From: Corallococcus caeni
GTDB taxonomy: Bacteria > Myxococcota > Myxococcia > Myxococcales > Myxococcaceae
NCBI RefSeq assembly: GCF_036245865.1
Contig: NZ_BTTW01000007.1
Span: 310,001 to 374,000, forward strand
DNA length: 64,000 bases
Reading direction: 5' to 3'
Part shown: piece by piece, positions 9,047 to 16,407 of the stretch
Numbering within the stretch: the first letter of the stretch is position 1
Layout: each line of letters starts with the position of its first letter
Notes under the pieces: generated by a model
Told to the model about the DNA's origin: nothing
Databases searched by the model: none
What the model saw: only the letters and a program-made list of their open reading frames with translations
Program-made: the position numbers and the translations under genes

Positions 9047-9865
9047 ATGACGAGCCTTCAGCAGAGCCGTCCCGTGGGAGAGCTGCTGCGCGGCTGGCGT
9101 CAGCGGCGCGGGCTGAGCCAGATGGACCTCGCGTTGCGCGCGGAGGTCTCCACCCGACACGTGAGCTTCCTGGAGACCGGCCGCTCCCAGCCCAGCCGCG
9201 AGATGCTGCTCCACCTGGCGGAGGAACTGGACGTGCCCCTGCGCGACCGCAATGGACTCCTCGTGGCGGCGGGCTTCGCCCCCGTCTTCTCCGAGCGCCC
9301 CCTGGATGACCCCGCGCTCACCGCCACGCGCGAGGCCGTGGAGCTGGTGCTCGCGGGCCATGAGCCGTACCCCGCGCTCGCGGTGGACCGGCACTGGACG
9401 CTCGTCACCGCGAACCGTGCGGTCGGCGTCCTGCTGGCGGACGTGGCGCCCCAGATGCTCCAGCCGCCCGTCAACGTCCTGCGCCTGAGCCTGCACCCGA
9501 ACGGGCTCGCGCCGCGCATCGAGAACCTGCGCCAGTGGCGCGACCACGTCCTCACCCGGCTGCACCGGCAGGTGGACGCCAGCGCGGACGCCACGCTCGC
9601 GGCGCTCCTGGAGGAACTCAAGGGCTACCCGGTGCCGGAGGCCGCCCCGGACGCGAAGGCGCGCGACTTCGCGGGCGTGGTGGTGCCCCTGCGCGTGCGC
9701 ACGTCGCTGGGGCGGCTGTCCCTCTTCAGCACCACCACCGTGTTCGGCACGCCCGTGGACATCACGCTCGCGGAGCTGGCCATCGAGTCGTTCTTCCCGG
9801 CGGATCCCGACACGGCGGAGGCGCTGCGGCGGGCCGCCACGGCGCGGGCCCGCCAGGACACCTGA
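9047..9865 (+). CDS. XRE-family regulator with MmyB-like ligand-binding domain
   Basis: A 272-residue protein with a Cro/C1-type HTH at about residues 11-65 (LSQMDLALRAEVSTRHVSFLE is the DNA-reading helix pair; SRRE-type spacing is conserved) followed by an MmyB-like ligand-binding domain from about residue 105 to 265 (ALAVDRHW.LV..N.A, and near the end IESFFPADP.TAEALRR). This architecture is widespread in actinobacteria and myxobacteria and is thought to sense fatty-acid-like ligands. The divergent neighbour is a small membrane protein gene, and an FMN reductase gene converges with it with only four bases between the stop codons. The target genes are unknown. Confidence 0.9.
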   Translation: MTSLQQSRPVGELLRGWRQRRGLSQMDLALRAEVSTRHVSFLETGRSQPSREMLLHLAEELDVPLRDRNGLLVAAGFAPVFSERPLDDPALTATREAVELVLAGHEPYPALAVDRHWTLVTANRAVGVLLADVAPQMLQPPVNVLRLSLHPNGLAPRIENLRQWRDHVLTRLHRQVDASADATLAALLEELKGYPVPEAAPDAKARDFAGVVVPLRVRTSLGRLSLFSTTTVFGTPVDITLAELAIESFFPADPDTAEALRRAATARARQDT

Positions 9866-9869
9866 GGCG

Positions 9870-10433
9870 CTACGGCTTCACGCGCACCGTGCGCAGCGCC
9901 GTGCCCCAGGAGACGACCTGATCCAGGAGCGTGTTCACCTGCTTCTCCTTGGCCGGGTCCGGCTTGAAGACGGTGTAGTGCTCGAAGTCGGTGGACAGGA
10001 ACAGCTGCACCTGCGCGCGCACCGTGGCCAGCTGCAGCTCCGCGGCGACCAGGCGCAGCTGCTCCACCGCGCGCACGCCGCCCGCGCTGCCGTAGCCCAC
10101 GAATCCGGCGGCCTTGTTGTTCCATTCGCCGTAGACGAAATCGAGCGCGTTCTTCAGCGCGCCGGACGTGCCGTGGTTGTACTCGGGCGTGACGAAGACG
10201 TAAGCGTCGTACCCGGCCACCGTCGCGGCCCACTTCTGGGTGTGCGGCTGGGTGTACTTGCCCGTGGACGGCGGGGACGGTTCGTCCAGCAGGGGCAGGT
10301 GGAAGTCCTGGATGTCGACGATGTCGTACGTGGCGTCGCCGCGCTTCTTCGCGATGTCGTGCACCCAGCCTGCGACTTTGTCCGCCTTGCGGCCGGGGCG
10401 CGTGCTGCCAACGACGATGGCCACCTTGATCAT
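9870..10433 (-). CDS. NADPH-dependent FMN reductase
   Basis: A 187-residue flavodoxin-fold enzyme that would use NAD(P)H to reduce FMN, quinones or similar acceptors. The phosphate-binding loop GSTRPGRKA is at residues 9-17, and the signature TPEYNHGTSGALKNALD (residues 82-98) is diagnostic for the family. The start ATG at 10433 gives the expected IKVAIVVGS first strand; the frame is open further upstream but shows no homology there. It is divergent from a uracil-DNA glycosylase gene. Confidence 0.93.
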   Translation of the reverse strand: MIKVAIVVGSTRPGRKADKVAGWVHDIAKKRGDATYDIVDIQDFHLPLLDEPSPPSTGKYTQPHTQKWAATVAGYDAYVFVTPEYNHGTSGALKNALDFVYGEWNNKAAGFVGYGSAGGVRAVEQLRLVAAELQLATVRAQVQLFLSTDFEHYTVFKPDPAKEKQVNTLLDQVVSWGTALRTVRVKP

Positions 10434-10656
10434 GTGCGAGGGGCTCCTGGAAAACGGGTAGGACGTCCGCCCGGCATCTTCCCCGCGTCCGCCCGGAGGC
10501 AGGGAGCTGTTCGCCCGGGGTGTGTCCTGATTCGACCAGAGCCCGGCGCGTCCGCCCGGAAGGTGGCGCAAGCCCCGACCCTGGGCTAAGCGTACAGGCA
10601 ACTTCCCCGGCTGCTTCCTTGCACCGGGGCGGCTCCTCCGATACCGATCCCCGACC
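10434..10656. promoter_or_regulatory. Divergent intergenic region with repeated GCGTCCGCCCGGA elements
   Basis: This 223 bp gap lies between the divergent FMN reductase and uracil-DNA glycosylase genes. A 13 bp sequence, GCGTCCGCCCGGA, occurs exactly at 10485-10497 and 10548-10560. A 10 bp core (GTCCGCCCGG) occurs at 10465-10474, and CGCCCGG again at 10512-10518. Such repeats could be operator sites, but the high GC content makes chance repeats easier. No clear -35/-10 pair is seen. Confidence 0.35.
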
Positions 10657-11670
10657 GTGAACGACGACACGCCTGATTCCGCGCAGGAGCTGGCCGACGT
10701 GCTCCAGGACGTGCGCCGCCACCTCCTCTGGCAGGAGGAGACCGCGGGCCGCTCGCTCCTCGTCGACGCGAAGGTCGCCGCCGAGCTCCAGCAGCAGCGC
10801 GCCGCCGCCTCCTCCGTGCGCTCGATGATTGCCCGGACCAAGGCCCCCGAGCCGGCCGCCGCCCCCCCGCCTCCCCGGCCCCCGCCGGAGTCGCCGACGC
10901 GCGACGCGCTGCACGCCGCGATGAAGCAGCCGCTGGGGGCTCCCCGTCCGCTGGCCGCGCCGCCTCCCGCCGCCCCTCCTCGCGCGCCCGTGGCCGCGTC
11001 GCGCCCGCTGGCCTCCGACGCCCCGGCCCCGGGGATGCTGCTGGACGTGCCCAGGTCGACGCCCCGCTACAACGGCGCGCTGCCCGGCGTCGTGGAGGGC
11101 GAGCGCCCCACGCTGGATCAGATCCGCCGCGAGCTGGGCGACTGCCGGCGCTGCAAGCTGTGCACCGGCCGCAAGAACATCGTGTTCGGCTCCGGCAACC
11201 CGCGCGCGGACCTGGTGTTCGTGGGTGAGGGCCCGGGTGAGAACGAGGACCTCCAGGGCGTGCCCTTCGTGGGCGCCGCGGGCGACCTGCTCACCAAGAT
11301 GATTGGCGCCATGGGCTTCACCCGGAACGACGTCTACATCGCCAACGTCGTGAAGTGCCGCCCGCCCGGCAACCGCAACCCGGAGCCGGATGAGATCGCC
11401 GCGTGCGAGCCCTTCCTGCGCTCGCAGTTGCTCGCCATCCAGCCGAAGGTCATCGTCGCGCTGGGCAAGTTCGCGGCGCAGACGCTCCTCCGGGACACCA
11501 CCCCCATCACCCGCATGCGGGGCCAGTGGCGCGAATACGAGGGCATCCAGCTCATGCCCACCTTCCACCCCGCGTACCTCCTGCGCAACAGCGCGGAGAA
11601 GCGCAAGGCGTGGGAGGACCTGCAGCAGGTGATGAAGCTGTTCGGCAAGCACCCGGGCGCCGGCGCATAG
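10657..11670 (+). CDS. Uracil-DNA glycosylase, family 4 (iron-sulfur type) with Pro/Ala-rich N-terminal extension
   Basis: This enzyme removes uracil from DNA at the start of base-excision repair. The catalytic domain fills about residues 150-330. It has [4Fe-4S] cysteines at 163, 166, 234 and 250, the active-site motif GEGPGENED (190-198) followed by GVPFVGAAGDLL, and the DNA-binding motif HPAYLLR (304-310). The first 60 residues are probably helical, and residues 64-135 are a proline/alanine-rich linker, so the protein is much longer than the roughly 200-residue archaeal enzymes. The start is GTG at 10657. The extension could hold a partner-binding segment; phage SPO1-type polymerase-associated family members carry the same catalytic motifs. 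Confidence 0.95.
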   Translation: MNDDTPDSAQELADVLQDVRRHLLWQEETAGRSLLVDAKVAAELQQQRAAASSVRSMIARTKAPEPAAAPPPPRPPPESPTRDALHAAMKQPLGAPRPLAAPPPAAPPRAPVAASRPLASDAPAPGMLLDVPRSTPRYNGALPGVVEGERPTLDQIRRELGDCRRCKLCTGRKNIVFGSGNPRADLVFVGEGPGENEDLQGVPFVGAAGDLLTKMIGAMGFTRNDVYIANVVKCRPPGNRNPEPDEIAACEPFLRSQLLAIQPKVIVALGKFAAQTLLRDTTPITRMRGQWREYEGIQLMPTFHPAYLLRNSAEKRKAWEDLQQVMKLFGKHPGAGA

Positions 11671-11707
11671 ACCGCGCGGCGCACCGCGACGACCAGGAGT
11701 GGGACCG

Positions 11708-12715
11708 ATGAAGGGCGTGCTCGAGACGCGTGAAGTGCAATCCCCCGCGCTGGAGAACAACCCGCTGGGAGATCCGGCCCGCCGCCGGCTCACCGTGTAC
11801 CTGCCGCCGGGCTACGCCGCGGGCACGCAGCGCTACCCGGTCGTCTACTTCCTGCACGCCTTCGGCAACGGCGGGGGCTCGTGGACCAACGCGTCCGGCT
11901 TCTCGCCGTCCGTGCCGGACCGCCTGGACGCGCTCATCGAAGCCGGCACCATCCCGCCCGTCATCGGCGTCTTCCCGGACGCGTGGACGAAGCTGGGCGG
12001 CAGCCAGTGGGTGAACAGCGACGCCATCGGCCGCTACCGCGACTACCTCATCAAGGACGTGGTCGGCTTCGTGGACAAGACCTTCCGCACGCTGCCGAAG
12101 GCCGCGTCGCGCGCGGTGGTGGGCCACAGTTCCGGCGGCTACGGGGCGCTGGTGATGGGCCGCTACCACCCGGAGGTGTTCTCCCTGGTGGGCGCGCACG
12201 CGCCGGACTCCTACTTCGAATATTCGTACCTGCCGGACCTGCCCAAGGCGGCCACCGCGCTGATGAAGGCGGGCGGCGTGGACACGTGGGTGACGGAGCT
12301 GCGTCAGCGCGCGCGGGACACCAAGGTGCGCGGCGACGACTTCCCGGTCATCAACATCCTGGCGATGGCGGCGGCGTACTCACCCAAGAAGGGCGAGCCG
12401 CTCAACCTGGAGCTGCCCTTCGAGCAGCACAACGCGAAGCTGCGTCTGGACGTGTGGAACCGGTGGCTGGTGCACGACCCCGTGCGCTTCGTGCCCAAGT
12501 TCCTGGACTCGTTCCGCAAGCTCAAGACGGTCTACCTGGACGCCGGCACCCGCGACGAGTTCAACCTGCGCTGGGGCACGCGCATGGTGGCGGACGACCT
12601 CAAGGCCGGCGGCGTCGACGTGGTGCACGAGGAGTTCGAGGACGGGCACTCGGGCGTGTCGTACCGCTTCGAGCGATCGCTGTCGGTCCTGGTGCCGCGC
12701 CTGGCCGCGGACTGA
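11708..12715 (+). CDS. Alpha/beta-hydrolase of the esterase D / S-formylglutathione hydrolase-like family
   Basis: A 335-residue predicted serine esterase. The nucleophile elbow GHSSGGYGA lies at residues 139-147, with Ser141 as nucleophile. The upstream strand PVVYFLHAFGNGG (44-56) gives the oxyanion region, and the histidine of EDGHSG near residue 316 completes the triad. No signal peptide is visible. The ATG at 11708 is preferred to the GTG at 11699, because AGGAG lies nine bases upstream of the ATG. It ends 12 bp before kdd on the same strand and could be co-transcribed with it. The substrate is unknown. Confidence 0.85.
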   Translation: MKGVLETREVQSPALENNPLGDPARRRLTVYLPPGYAAGTQRYPVVYFLHAFGNGGGSWTNASGFSPSVPDRLDALIEAGTIPPVIGVFPDAWTKLGGSQWVNSDAIGRYRDYLIKDVVGFVDKTFRTLPKAASRAVVGHSSGGYGALVMGRYHPEVFSLVGAHAPDSYFEYSYLPDLPKAATALMKAGGVDTWVTELRQRARDTKVRGDDFPVINILAMAAAYSPKKGEPLNLELPFEQHNAKLRLDVWNRWLVHDPVRFVPKFLDSFRKLKTVYLDAGTRDEFNLRWGTRMVADDLKAGGVDVVHEEFEDGHSGVSYRFERSLSVLVPRLAAD

Positions 12716-12727
12716 TAAGGGGGGGCC

Positions 12728-13753
12728 ATGGATACGTACGGACTGTCACGCGTCGTCGGTGAGAAGGGCGTGCTGCCGCAGCGCGCGCGCAAGCTGGACC
12801 CCTCGCTGCCGTGCGGCGAGGCGGAGCTGCTCATCGACGTGGAGAGCCTCAACATCGACGCCGCGTCCTTCAAGCAGATCAAGGACGACGTGGGCGGAGA
12901 CCCCGCGCGCATCGCGGGGCGCATCCAGGACATCGCGCGCGAGCGCGGCAAGATGCAGAACCCCGTCACCGGCTCGGGCGGAATGCTCATTGGCCGCGTG
13001 AAGGAGCTGGGCGCGAAGCACCCCGCGAACGGCGTGCTCAAGCCGGGCGACCGCATCGCCACGCTGGTGAGCCTGACGCTCACGCCGCTCGTCATCGAGG
13101 AGGTGAAGGCGGTGCACGCGGACATCGACCGCGTGGACATCCGCGGTCACGCGCTGCTCTTCGCGAGCGGCATCTACGCGAAGCTGCCCTCGGACATGCC
13201 GGACACGCTGTCGCTGGCGGCGCTGGACGTGTGCGGCGCGCCCGCGCTGGTGGCGCGCCACGTGCGCCCGGGCATGACGGTGGCGGTGCTGGGCGCGGGC
13301 AAGAGCGGCGCGCTGTGCCTGGCGCAGGCCCGTCGCAGCCTGGAGAGCCGCGGCAAGCTGCTGGCGCTGGACATCTCCCAGAAGGCGCTGGACGCGCTGT
13401 CCGCCATCGGCCTGTGCGACGAGGCCCTGAAGGTGGACGCCACCCAGGGCGTGGACGTGATGGAGGCGGTACAGAAGGCGACGGGCGGTCAGCTCTGCGA
13501 CCTGGTCGTCAACTGCGCCAGCGTGGGCAACACGGAGATGGCGTCGCTGCTGTCCGTGAAGGACGGCGGCACGGTCATCTTCTTCTCCATGGCCACCAGC
13601 TTCACCACGGCGGCCCTGGGCGCGGAGGGCGTGGGCAAGGACGTCACCATGCTCGTGGGCAATGGCTACGTGCCCGGCCACGCCGCCCTCACGCTGGAGC
13701 TCTTGCGCACCGAACCGGCGCTGCGGCAGCTCTTCGAGGCCCGCTACATCTAG
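12728..13753 (+). CDS. kdd: L-erythro-3,5-diaminohexanoate dehydrogenase
   Basis: This enzyme oxidatively deaminates 3,5-diaminohexanoate to 5-amino-3-oxohexanoate with NAD(P)+, the middle step of the lysine fermentation pathway. The 341-residue protein has the nucleotide-binding loop VLGAGKSGALC at about residues 188-198 and ends in the family-typical LFEARYI. A G-rich ribosome-binding site (AAGGGGGG) precedes the ATG. The pathway partners kamD, kamE, kal and kce lie 4.5-9.5 kb downstream on the same strand, separated by three minus-strand genes. Its TAG stop shares the palindrome CTAG with the stop of the convergent chitinase gene. Confidence 0.93.
   Translation: MDTYGLSRVVGEKGVLPQRARKLDPSLPCGEAELLIDVESLNIDAASFKQIKDDVGGDPARIAGRIQDIARERGKMQNPVTGSGGMLIGRVKELGAKHPANGVLKPGDRIATLVSLTLTPLVIEEVKAVHADIDRVDIRGHALLFASGIYAKLPSDMPDTLSLAALDVCGAPALVARHVRPGMTVAVLGAGKSGALCLAQARRSLESRGKLLALDISQKALDALSAIGLCDEALKVDATQGVDVMEAVQKATGGQLCDLVVNCASVGNTEMASLLSVKDGGTVIFFSMATSFTTAALGAEGVGKDVTMLVGNGYVPGHAALTLELLRTEPALRQLFEARYI
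13750..13753. other. Shared CTAG: overlapping convergent stop codons
   Basis: The sequence CTAG supplies TAG stops on both strands: for kdd at 13751-13753 and for the chitinase gene at 13752-13750. The two genes therefore overlap by four bases tail to tail, leaving no room for an intergenic terminator. Confidence 0.95.
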
Positions 13754-15528
13754 GGCTTGAGGAAGGCCGTGTGCACGGCCTGCATCAGCGGGTCCTGGGG
13801 GCCGCCCGCCAGGGTCTTGGGCATGTGGCCCTGGTTGATGGTCCAGATGATGCTGCCGCCCAGGCCCTTCTCCCTTGCCCAGCGGCCCTTCTCCGACACG
13901 GACGCGACGTCCTCGTAGGAGATGTAGTTGCAGGACTGCGGGCCGTACGCGGTGGGGAAGGAGAGGTAGGGCGCCTTGGCGACGTCGTCCCAGCGGTACG
14001 CCTCCGGCGAGTAGTAGAGCGACTGGATGTTGGCGTAGCTCATCGCGTTGTCGCTCTGCTCCTCCACGATGCCGTCGCGCCCGTCCAGCGGGGTGCCCGG
14101 CTCCGTGATGCCCTTCCAGCAGGTGCCGAAGAAGCCCACGCCCACGCCCAGGCGCTGCGGGGGCACGCCCGCGTCCAGGAACGCCTGCACGGAGCTGGCG
14201 ACGGAGCTGGGGTGTCCGCCGCTCTCCCCGAAGAGGGCGCTGGAGTGCCAGCTCTCCCACTGCCCCCAGTGGCCGCTCATCTTGTAGGCCATCACGTTCA
14301 TCTGGTCGACGCGGGCCGCCAGCTGCCGGTGGAACTCCGCGTCCACCTTGCCCAGCGCGAAGTTGGAGTTCACCCAGCCCACGGGCACGGTGATGACGAT
14401 GTTCTCGTCCGCGGCGCGCAGGTCGTCCAGCAGCGCCAGCAGCGGCGCACTGTCCTGCGGCAGGAGGATGGGCTCCCAGTCCACGTCCACGCCGTCGAAC
14501 TGCAGCTCGCGCATCGTGGTGATGATGTTGCGCACGAAGTTGCGGCGCTTCTCCAGCGTCTCCGTCGCGCCCTTGAAGCCGTCGTACTCGCCCATGCCGC
14601 CCAGCATCAGCAGCGCCTTCTTGCCGGCCGCGTGCGCCCGGTGCGCCAGCGCCCGGGCCATCTTCGGCCCCTCCACGGCGTCCACGTCGAAGTCGGTGTA
14701 GAGCGTGCCGTCGATGCGCGGGCGGATGCGGCCCACCACCACGTGCGTGAGCAGCGACATGTCCACGGAGTCCACCGGGTACAGGTCGCGCTGGTAGCCC
14801 ACCCAGTAACCCATCACCCAGCTCGTGGGCGCGCCGCCCGGACGCGGCGTCACCTGGGCCGTCTGGCGCGAGCACGGGCCTTCGCCCATCTCGTTGGCCG
14901 CGCAGACGGTGAACGTGTACGCGGTGCCGTTGTCCAGGTTCTCGATGAGCGTGCCCGACGCGGGCGCGTCCACCCGCTTCACCCGGCCGCCCGGCTCCGC
15001 CATGACCTTGAAGTACGACAGCGGCCGGCCGCCGTAGCTCGAGGGCGCCAGCCAGCTCACGTACGCCTGGCCGTTGCCCGCGGTGGGCACCACCGAGCGC
15101 GGCTGTCCCGGCGCCGTCGGCTTCGGGATGCTCATGCCCGCCTGCGGCGTCACCAGGTCCGTCTCCACGGAGGCCTGGCCCTCGCCCATCGCGTTCACCG
15201 CGGAGACCTTGAAGACGTAGGTGAAGCCGTTGTTCAGCCCCAGCACCGTGGCCTGCGTGTCGGGCACCTTCACCAGCGCGCCGCCGCACTCGGGCACGCA
15301 GCGCACGACGTAGTAGAGCAGGGGGCTGCCGCCATCCGCGGGCGGCACGGTCCACGTCACCAGCGCGGAGGCGTCTCCGGCCTGCGCGACGACCTGCTTC
15401 GGCGCCTCTGGAGGCGTGAGCGGCGGGGGCTTCGCGTCCGGCCCGCCGCCGAAGTCGCAACCGCTCAACATCACCGCGAGGGCCAATCCCACCCACCCAC
15501 GCACTGGTATTGCCCGATGGCTGTTCAT
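13750..15528 (-). CDS. Secreted lipoprotein chitinase: two fibronectin type III domains plus glycoside hydrolase family 18
   Basis: A 592-residue exported protein. The signal peptide ends in LSGC (Cys24), so it is probably a surface lipoprotein. Two fibronectin III domains span about residues 42-128 and 142-229, both containing the paired N-x-G and V-S-A-x-N-x-x-G-E-G strands. The GH18 barrel runs from about 237 to the end, with the active-site motif DGVDVDWE at 345-352 (Glu352 is the proton donor) and the second strand motif LLMLGG (307-311). The start ATG at 15528 has AGGAG seven bases upstream. A likely role is degradation of chitin or related aminosugar polymers, useful to a predatory or saprophytic bacterium. 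Confidence 0.93.
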   Translation of the reverse strand: MNSHRAIPVRGWVGLALAVMLSGCDFGGGPDAKPPPLTPPEAPKQVVAQAGDASALVTWTVPPADGGSPLLYYVVRCVPECGGALVKVPDTQATVLGLNNGFTYVFKVSAVNAMGEGQASVETDLVTPQAGMSIPKPTAPGQPRSVVPTAGNGQAYVSWLAPSSYGGRPLSYFKVMAEPGGRVKRVDAPASGTLIENLDNGTAYTFTVCAANEMGEGPCSRQTAQVTPRPGGAPTSWVMGYWVGYQRDLYPVDSVDMSLLTHVVVGRIRPRIDGTLYTDFDVDAVEGPKMARALAHRAHAAGKKALLMLGGMGEYDGFKGATETLEKRRNFVRNIITTMRELQFDGVDVDWEPILLPQDSAPLLALLDDLRAADENIVITVPVGWVNSNFALGKVDAEFHRQLAARVDQMNVMAYKMSGHWGQWESWHSSALFGESGGHPSSVASSVQAFLDAGVPPQRLGVGVGFFGTCWKGITEPGTPLDGRDGIVEEQSDNAMSYANIQSLYYSPEAYRWDDVAKAPYLSFPTAYGPQSCNYISYEDVASVSEKGRWAREKGLGGSIIWTINQGHMPKTLAGGPQDPLMQAVHTAFLKP

Positions 15529-15665
15529 CCCTGCACTCCTGGAAGGACGCGGGATGTTATGCGGCCAACCCCCCACTCTGAGTCAAGGGTAGTTGGAAAA
15601 GTGCGGCAATTTTGTATGAGTTGGAATTCGTGTATTAAACCGACTAATCCCATTTCGTCAGAGAA
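15529..15665 (-). promoter_or_regulatory. AT-richer intergenic region, probable chitinase promoter
   Basis: These 137 bp upstream of the chitinase gene are clearly richer in A and T than the surroundings (15590-15690 especially). On the minus strand TTGACT (15586-15581) and CATAAC (15561-15556) resemble -35 and -10 boxes, but the 19-base spacing is longer than ideal. The ankyrin gene ends at the far side on the same strand. Confidence 0.35.
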
Positions 15666-16304
15666 TCACAAAACCTCAGCGGTTGGGAAATCGCCCCCCT
15701 GAGAACGGCTGGTGTGGGGGGCGGCGGGCGCCACGGGGGCCTCCGGCGTCTGGGTCCGGGCCCAGTCATTGGCGGAGCGGCCGCTGGCGTCGCGCAGGGC
15801 AGGGGAGGCGCCCTGGTGGCGCAGCTGGTCGGCGACCTCCGTGCGGCCGAAGAGGACGGCGAACATCAGCGCCGTCTGGCCCAGGCGGTTGGTCTGGTCC
15901 ACGGCGCAGGGCTGGGCGCTCAAGAGCTTCACCACGTCCGCGTAGCCCTTGAAGGCGGCGCCCATGAGCGCGGTGTTGCCCCGGCTGTCGCCCGCGCACG
16001 CGTCCGCCCCGGCGTCGAGCAGCGCCTGCACCGTCCGCGTGTGGCCGTAATAGGCGGCCAGGATGAGCGGGGAGAAGCCCCGCGCGTCGCGAGCCTCCAC
16101 GGGCGTGCCGGCCTTGACCAGCCCCTCGACGATGTCCGTCTCGCCCTCGCGCGCGGCGGCGAGCAGGTAGCGCTCCGCATCACTGGTGGCGAGCAGCCGT
16201 CCGGTAGGCGTCGCCGGGGCGCGCAGGGACATCCACGCGGCGGTCAGCACCGTGCACACCAGCATCACCAGACCCAGCGAACCGAGCAGCAGCTTGCGAA
16301 CCAT
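15666..16304 (-). CDS. Membrane-anchored ankyrin-repeat protein downstream of catalase (AnkB-like)
   Basis: A 212-residue protein with one N-terminal membrane segment (residues 5-24) followed by about four ankyrin repeats (residues 43-165; motifs such as G-x-S-P-L-x-L-A-A-x-x-G-H and G-N-T-A-L-M-G-A-A) and a proline/alanine-rich tail. The ATG at 16304 has GGAG eight bases upstream. It follows the periplasmic catalase gene on the same strand with a 103 bp gap. In Pseudomonas aeruginosa a periplasmic ankyrin protein, AnkB, is encoded next to katB and is needed for full catalase activity. This pair has the same layout, so a stabilising or haem-protecting role is likely. Confidence 0.85.
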   Translation of the reverse strand: MVRKLLLGSLGLVMLVCTVLTAAWMSLRAPATPTGRLLATSDAERYLLAAAREGETDIVEGLVKAGTPVEARDARGFSPLILAAYYGHTRTVQALLDAGADACAGDSRGNTALMGAAFKGYADVVKLLSAQPCAVDQTNRLGQTALMFAVLFGRTEVADQLRHQGASPALRDASGRSANDWARTQTPEAPVAPAAPHTSRSQGGDFPTAEVL

Positions 16305-16407
16305 GAGGGCGTCTCCAGGGGCCCCGCGTCCGTGCGGGGACGCGGGGCGGGCAAAGGGGGGAGGCAGCGGGACCGCCGAGGCGTCACCGGCGGCCCCGGG
16401 CGTCACG

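Noticed and set aside
12746-15702. Very long frames on both strands across kdd and the chitinase gene
   Set aside because: They are composition artefacts: third positions of the real genes are G or C, so stop codons are rare in the other frames. Neither frame shows a motif, while kdd and the GH18 domain are unmistakable.
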